Source: Polyangia bacterium (GTDB lineage: Bacteria > Myxococcota_A > Polyangia > Nannocystales > Nannocystaceae). Taken from it: a DNA stretch of 64,000 nucleotides. The stretch is taken from the NCBI GenBank assembly GCA_030430565.1, contig JAUIKS010000021.1, positions 124,001-188,000 on the forward strand. The letters run 5' to 3'. Numbering within the stretch: position 1 is the stretch's first letter; the number at the start of each line of letters is the position of its first letter. A model generated the notes under the pieces. It was not told the DNA's origin. It made no database searches and saw only the letters and a program-made list of their open reading frames with translations. This document shows positions 60,377-64,000 of the stretch, piece by piece. Position numbers and translations under genes: made by a program.

Positions 60377-60707
60377 GAGTCCCTTTCGACAGGTTCGCGG
60401 GCAGCGTCCAGCGTCCCACAGAAGCGACGCGCAATGGCGTCGTGATCGACACCGCCCGCGTGATTAACTTTGTTGCGCAGCGATTGCGCGGCGCGGGGGC
60501 CGCGCGCGCGCTCGTGATGGCGGCGAGGTCACGCACGCGTCATCGCGCGGCGGCTCAGGTGCCCGCGAGCGGCTGCCCAAGGTGCGCGCGGCGGCCTCGT
60601 GACTGCGCGAGAGCTTTCATAATGTCTTAAGGGATAGGTGAGAGCGACGCGCGCCCACGCGCGCCTGGTGTTGCGCGCGCGCGCAGGATTGTGTGAACTG
60701 CACGCGT
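60377..60707. other. Intergenic region with ATGTCTTAAGGG motif
   Basis: 331 bp between divergent genes (MAPEG leftward, haem/copper protein rightward). No gene is supported. ATGTCTTAAGGGATAGG at about 60622, 85 bp before the next start, is one of three related intergenic motifs. CATAAT just before it could be a -10 element. Confidence 0.5.
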
Positions 60708-62168
60708 ATGGTTAGGCCCGCGCGCGGTATCTCGGTCTTCACATGTTCTTTCGCGCTGGTCGCCTGCGGCGGCGTGGAGCCGACGGAGACGACGGCCTCG
60801 ACGGGCGAGGCGACAGCGGCGCCCTCGGGCGAGGCGGAGAGCGCGGGCGAGAGCGCGGGCGAGAGCGACGTCGGCGAGGCGCTGCGGCCGAGCTGGCACG
60901 AGGACGTCGCGCCGCTCGTCTACCGCAGCTGCGTCGGCTGTCACTACGACGGCGGGATCGGGCCGTTCGCGCTCGACACCTACGAGCGCGCCGCGCCCTG
61001 GGGCGCGGTGATGGACGAGGTCGTCCAGGCGAAGACGATGCCGCCCTGGGGCGCGCACGACACCGACGAGTGCCAGTCGCCCGCGCCGTTCAAGGACGAC
61101 ATGCGCCTGAGCGACGACGAGCGGCGGCTGATCGCGGACTGGGTCGCCGTCGGGACCCCGGAGGGGGACCCCGCGAACGCGGCCGCGCTGCCGGAGCCGC
61201 CGAGCCTCGAGCTCAAGGACACGACCGCGACCTTGCAGAACCCGACGCCGTACACGATCGACGGGACCGAGGATCACTTCGTCTGCATGGTCGTCGACCC
61301 CGGCCTCACCGAGGACGTGTGGGTGACGGGGACGCAGATGATCCCCGACAACGACGCGGTCGTGCACCACGTGCTGACCTACATCGATCCCGACGGCGCC
61401 TCCGACGCGGTCGTCGACGCCGAGGGCAAGTTCGACTGCCCCGGCGGCTTCGCCAACCTCCCCGGCGTGCAGCAGATGAGCACCTGGGTCCCGGGCGGGG
61501 TCCCGACCGAGATGCCGCCCGACACCGGGATCCCGATGCCGGCGGGCTCAAAGGTGATCATGGCCTACCACTACCACCCGACGGGCGCCGGCGACGACGT
61601 CGACCAGAGCGCGATCGCGATGCGCTGGACGACCGAGAAGCCCGCGCTGACCGGCTACGTCGGCGTGATCGGGGCGGCGTTCTCGGTGGGCGACGATCTG
61701 CTGCCCGGGCCCAATGACCCGGGCGGCGTGCCGGTGTTCGAAATCCCGCCCAACGTCTCGGGTCACACCGAGACCATCGTGTACGAGATGCCCGAGGGGA
61801 TCCCGTCGATCCCGATCTTCTCGGAGGGCGCGCACATGCACTACGTGGGCGTGGAGATGAAGATCTGGATCGAGCGCGACGGCGAGGACATCTGCCTGCT
61901 GCACGTCCCGCGCTACGACTTCAATTGGCAGCGGCTCTACGACTACGACGTGCCCGTCGACCAGCTGCCGACGATCCAGGGCGGCGACAAGCTGTACATG
62001 CGCTGCACCTACGACAACACGCTGGAGAACCACAACCTGGTCGAGGCGCTCGCGCAGCAGGGGCTGAGCGAGCCGGTCACGGTCGGGATCGGCGAGTCGA
62101 GCCTGGAGGAGATGTGCTTGAGCCTGTTCGGCTTGGCCAGCGCGCTGCCGCTCCACGAGCTGCTGTGA
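60708..62168 (+). CDS. Haem c-copper monooxygenase-like lipoprotein
   Basis: A 486-residue protein. ATG 60708 (MVRPARGISV) opens a lipoprotein signal (FTCSFALVAC, Cys about 20); a GTG 15 bp earlier is less likely. A Glu/Ser/Gly stalk follows. Residues about 60-160 form a small c-type cytochrome-like domain with CVGCHYD (CxxCH haem site) and a possible distal ligand in AKTMPPWGA. Residues about 185-470 resemble copper type II, ascorbate-dependent monooxygenases: DAVVHHVLTYI, MAYHYHPTG and EGAHMHYVGVEMKIW supply His/Met copper ligands. A fused haem donor and copper site would allow electron delivery without ascorbate. It is probably periplasmic-facing or surface anchored. Substrate unknown. Confidence 0.82.
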   Translation: MVRPARGISVFTCSFALVACGGVEPTETTASTGEATAAPSGEAESAGESAGESDVGEALRPSWHEDVAPLVYRSCVGCHYDGGIGPFALDTYERAAPWGAVMDEVVQAKTMPPWGAHDTDECQSPAPFKDDMRLSDDERRLIADWVAVGTPEGDPANAAALPEPPSLELKDTTATLQNPTPYTIDGTEDHFVCMVVDPGLTEDVWVTGTQMIPDNDAVVHHVLTYIDPDGASDAVVDAEGKFDCPGGFANLPGVQQMSTWVPGGVPTEMPPDTGIPMPAGSKVIMAYHYHPTGAGDDVDQSAIAMRWTTEKPALTGYVGVIGAAFSVGDDLLPGPNDPGGVPVFEIPPNVSGHTETIVYEMPEGIPSIPIFSEGAHMHYVGVEMKIWIERDGEDICLLHVPRYDFNWQRLYDYDVPVDQLPTIQGGDKLYMRCTYDNTLENHNLVEALAQQGLSEPVTVGIGESSLEEMCLSLFGLASALPLHELL

Positions 62169-62174
62169 CGACGG

Positions 62175-62465
62175 CTACTTGTTGAGCTCGCGCTTGATCG
62201 CGGCGAGCTCGTCCTCGATCCGCCGCGCGGCGTCTCGCTCCGCGCGGGCGGCCGCCTCTTGCCGCTCGCGCTCGGCACGCTCGGCGGCGCGGCGCTCGGC
62301 CGCCTCTCGCCGCTCTCGCGCGCGTCGCTCGGCGCGGGTCTCGGGCTTCGCCTCCTCGGTCCGCCCTGCCTCGTCCTCGCCGCGAAACTTCTGAAGCGCG
62401 TCCTCGGCGATCTCTCGCCCGACCCGCCAGCCGATGCCCTGCACGATGTAGTCGAAGATGCCCAC
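62175..62465 (-). CDS. Small hypothetical coiled-coil protein
   Basis: A 96-residue protein. The N-terminus (MGIFDYIVQGIGWRVGREI) may be membrane-associated or amphipathic. From about residue 30 it is a charged Arg/Glu/Ala helix (RAERRARERREAAERRAAE, RAERDAARRIEDELAAIKREL) with heptad-like spacing, a likely coiled coil. High Arg/Ala content is also typical of shadow frames. But the clear start, the terminal LNK and the lack of a better gene on the other strand favour coding. It is convergent with the haem/copper gene (6-bp gap) and divergent from the next lipoprotein. Function unknown. Confidence 0.55.
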   Translation of the reverse strand: MGIFDYIVQGIGWRVGREIAEDALQKFRGEDEAGRTEEAKPETRAERRARERREAAERRAAERAERERQEAAARAERDAARRIEDELAAIKRELNK

Positions 62466-62559
62466 GCTCGCGCCGATGAGCGTACCACGCCCGCTGGTAG
62501 CGGGGATCGTGGGATCGTCGGGCTTGCTCGTGGCTCGGCTCCGCGCATAGCTTCAGGCT

Positions 62560-63561
62560 ATGCGCCGCTCTCGCCCCGCGCTCACGCGTCCCCCCACTCA
62601 CGGCCTCGCGCTCGCGCTCTCGCTCCTCGTCGCGCCCGCCTGCAGCGGCGACAGCGGAGCCACGAGCGACGCGGGGACCACGGCCGGCGGCGGGTCGACC
62701 GACGCGAGCGCGACGACGACGAGCGGCGCGACGACGGTCGGTCCGCAGAGCACGGGCGCGGCGACGACCTCGGACATGACCTCGGGGTCATCCTCGGGCG
62801 AGACCTCGGCGGGCGCGACGACCGCGTCGACGGGCCTGACGAGCGGCGCGACGACGGACGTCACGACGGGGCTGACCACGGGCGCGACGGGGGGCGAGAG
62901 CACGGGCCTCACCGGCGGCGAGACGACGGGCTCGACCGGCGGCGCGACGACCGGCCCCGACGAGCCGCTCGGCGAGCTCGACGGCGCGTGCGGGGAGCTC
63001 GACGCGGCCGAGCTCAACTCGCCCGATTCCTTCTTGTTCGAGAACGCGATCGACTTCGGCGTGCTCGGCTTTGACTACGACCTGCTCACCCCGGGCGGTA
63101 AGGAGGTCTTCGACGACGGCAACCTCAACCAGAGCTCGCTGCACTCCGAGGTGATCGCCTACGAGGTCTTGGCGCGCTGCGACATGGCGGCGCTGCTCAA
63201 GACCGAGGGCGAGGTCGTGTACGACGATCCGATGGGCAAGAAGACCGACCTGCTCGTCGAGCTCGACGGGCTCAAGGTCGGCGTGAGCGTCACGCGCGCG
63301 TACGGCTTCCCGCCGGATGACCCCTACACGGTCGCGCAGGCCGAGGCGCTGCTGACCGACAAGCTCGGCGACATCCCGCTGAGCACCGCGAACGTCGCGC
63401 CCGAGGATCAGTGGGTGAAGCAGATCCTGCACGTGATCGCGTACGCGGACATGCACGCCGAGAGCGTCGCGACCGCCTACGCGGGCCTTCCAGACGACGT
63501 CAAGGGCGACACGATCGTGGTCGTGACCGTGACCCACGGCGACGACGAGTTCATCTACTGA
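62560..63561 (+). CDS. Stalked lipoprotein with possible nuclease-like fold
   Basis: A 333-residue protein with signal ALSLLVAPAC (Cys about 28). A 110-residue Thr/Ser/Gly stalk follows (TSGATTDVTTGLTTGATGG), then a compact domain (about 145-333). In it, SEVIAYEVLARC, then KKTDLLVELDGLKVGVSVTRA, then DTIVVVTVTHGDD recall the E...D-x(n)-V-x-V strand order of PD-(D/E)XK nuclease-like folds. The usual Lys after the second acidic residue is not obvious, so an active nuclease is not assured. An unrelated alpha/beta binding domain is the main alternative. A nuclease-like fold on a secreted, surface-anchored protein would be unusual. It is divergent from the coiled-coil gene and stands alone. Confidence 0.7.
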   Translation: MRRSRPALTRPPTHGLALALSLLVAPACSGDSGATSDAGTTAGGGSTDASATTTSGATTVGPQSTGAATTSDMTSGSSSGETSAGATTASTGLTSGATTDVTTGLTTGATGGESTGLTGGETTGSTGGATTGPDEPLGELDGACGELDAAELNSPDSFLFENAIDFGVLGFDYDLLTPGGKEVFDDGNLNQSSLHSEVIAYEVLARCDMAALLKTEGEVVYDDPMGKKTDLLVELDGLKVGVSVTRAYGFPPDDPYTVAQAEALLTDKLGDIPLSTANVAPEDQWVKQILHVIAYADMHAESVATAYAGLPDDVKGDTIVVVTVTHGDDEFIY

Positions 63562-63719
63562 TGACGCGCGCGCTCGCGGTCTCGCGTCGAGGGCGGCTCC
63601 GCGTCTCCCCGGGAGTACGGGGCGCGCACGTTCTGAACGATAAGACAGACGCGCCGGGGGCCGCGCGCGACCCTTGCGCAATTGTGCTGAGGTGGTAAGA
63701 CCGTCGGGACTGAGCGCCT

Positions 63720-64000
63720 ATGTCGTTTCGACCCGTCACTCGCAGATCGCTCTCGGACGACGTGTTCGAACAGCTGCTCGATCAGATCGTTCACGGGAAG
63801 ATGGCGCCAGGCGACAAGCTGCCGGCCGAGCGGGCGCTCTGCGAGCTGCTGCAGGTCAACCGCGGCGCCGTGCGGGAGGCGCTCAAGCGCCTCTCGCAGA
63901 TGGGCCTGATCGCGACGCAGCACGGCGAGGGCACGCGCGTGCTCGACTACCGCGAGTCGAGCAGCCTCGAGCTGCTGCCGCGGCTGCTGTTTAAGTCAGG
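63720..64000 (+). CDS. GntR/FadR-family transcriptional regulator (partial)
   Basis: ATG 63720 (MSFRPVTRRSLSDDVFEQLL) opens a frame that continues past the window end; 93 residues are visible. Residues 9-78 are a GntR winged HTH: DDVFEQLLDQIVHGKMAPGD, KLPAERALCELLQVNRGAVRE, ALKRLSQMGLIATQHGEGTRV. The KLPAER..L...L.V.R..VREAL pattern is diagnostic. The following YRESSSLELLPRLLF suggests an FCD (FadR C-terminal) effector domain comes next. The target is unknown because downstream genes are outside the window. Confidence 0.88.
   Translation, partial: MSFRPVTRRSLSDDVFEQLLDQIVHGKMAPGDKLPAERALCELLQVNRGAVREALKRLSQMGLIATQHGEGTRVLDYRESSSLELLPRLLFKS

Overview
The window looks like a chromosomal segment of a high-GC myxobacterium, most likely of the Nannocystineae type. 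This is inferred from content, not from a database search. The signs are very high GC with G/C-rich third codon positions, large Ser/Thr kinases with C-terminal TPR or WD40 domains, about 19 predicted lipoproteins (many with long Ser/Thr/Gly linkers behind the lipidated Cys), several FG-GAP/VCBS proteins, an IgGFc-binding-type protein and a haem/copper monooxygenase-like lipoprotein. No rRNA, CRISPR array, transposase or integrase was seen.

Layout. (1) 1-4.24 kb is a lower-GC accessory island: a divergent two-gene unit of unknown function, an XRE regulator, and a NACHT NTPase with a C-terminal pentapeptide-repeat domain whose end is a 15-bp tandem array. It abuts a truncated kinase remnant (4.38-4.64 kb). 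(2) 4.8-9.0 kb holds a small lipoprotein, an intact TPR kinase and another lipoprotein. (3) 9.1-11.7 kb is a leftward run: HTTM-partner protein, HTTM membrane protein, LysR regulator. A tRNA-like locus lies at 11.9 kb. (4) 12.2-15.6 kb carries an acidic membrane protein, a lipoprotein and an Hsp70-type ATPase. (5) 16.3-30.7 kb carries surface proteins (IgGFc-binding type, alpha/beta hydrolase, Cys-rich repeat protein, FG-GAP protein, polysaccharide-lyase-like protein), a WD40 kinase and LolA. (6) 31-34 kb is a peroxide/redox operon: rubrerythrin, Fe-S/CCG protein, and a DUF3501-peroxiredoxin fusion. (7) 34.5-48 kb has LamG, ASPIC/UnbV, an aldo/keto reductase with a divergent TetR and two probable operators, a double GNAT, an HExxH protein, a sulfotransferase and lipoproteins. 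(8) 48.1-57 kb is a TPR kinase gene split by a 5.7-kb insertion carrying an RND efflux permease and adaptor. (9) 57-64 kb has more surface proteins, a MAPEG protein, the haem/copper monooxygenase-like protein and a truncated GntR regulator.

The most striking structure is the split kinase. Its two halves end and begin at the same 10-bp sequence (48721-48730 and 54446-54455). Removing the insert with one repeat copy restores one uninterrupted frame of about 1,040 codons across the DFKPDN catalytic motif. This indicates a recent, clean insertion or a possible excisable element. The second point of interest is the XRE-NACHT-pentapeptide island, a plausible anti-phage or other conflict system. It also sits next to a kinase fragment, so kinase genes may be recurrent breakpoints here.

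Functionally, most of the window appears devoted to sensing (kinases) and to the cell surface (secreted lipoproteins, hydrolases, LolA), with small redox, efflux and regulatory units between. Start codons were chosen from signal peptides, Shine-Dalgarno-like sequences and overlaps. Several remain uncertain and are marked so.
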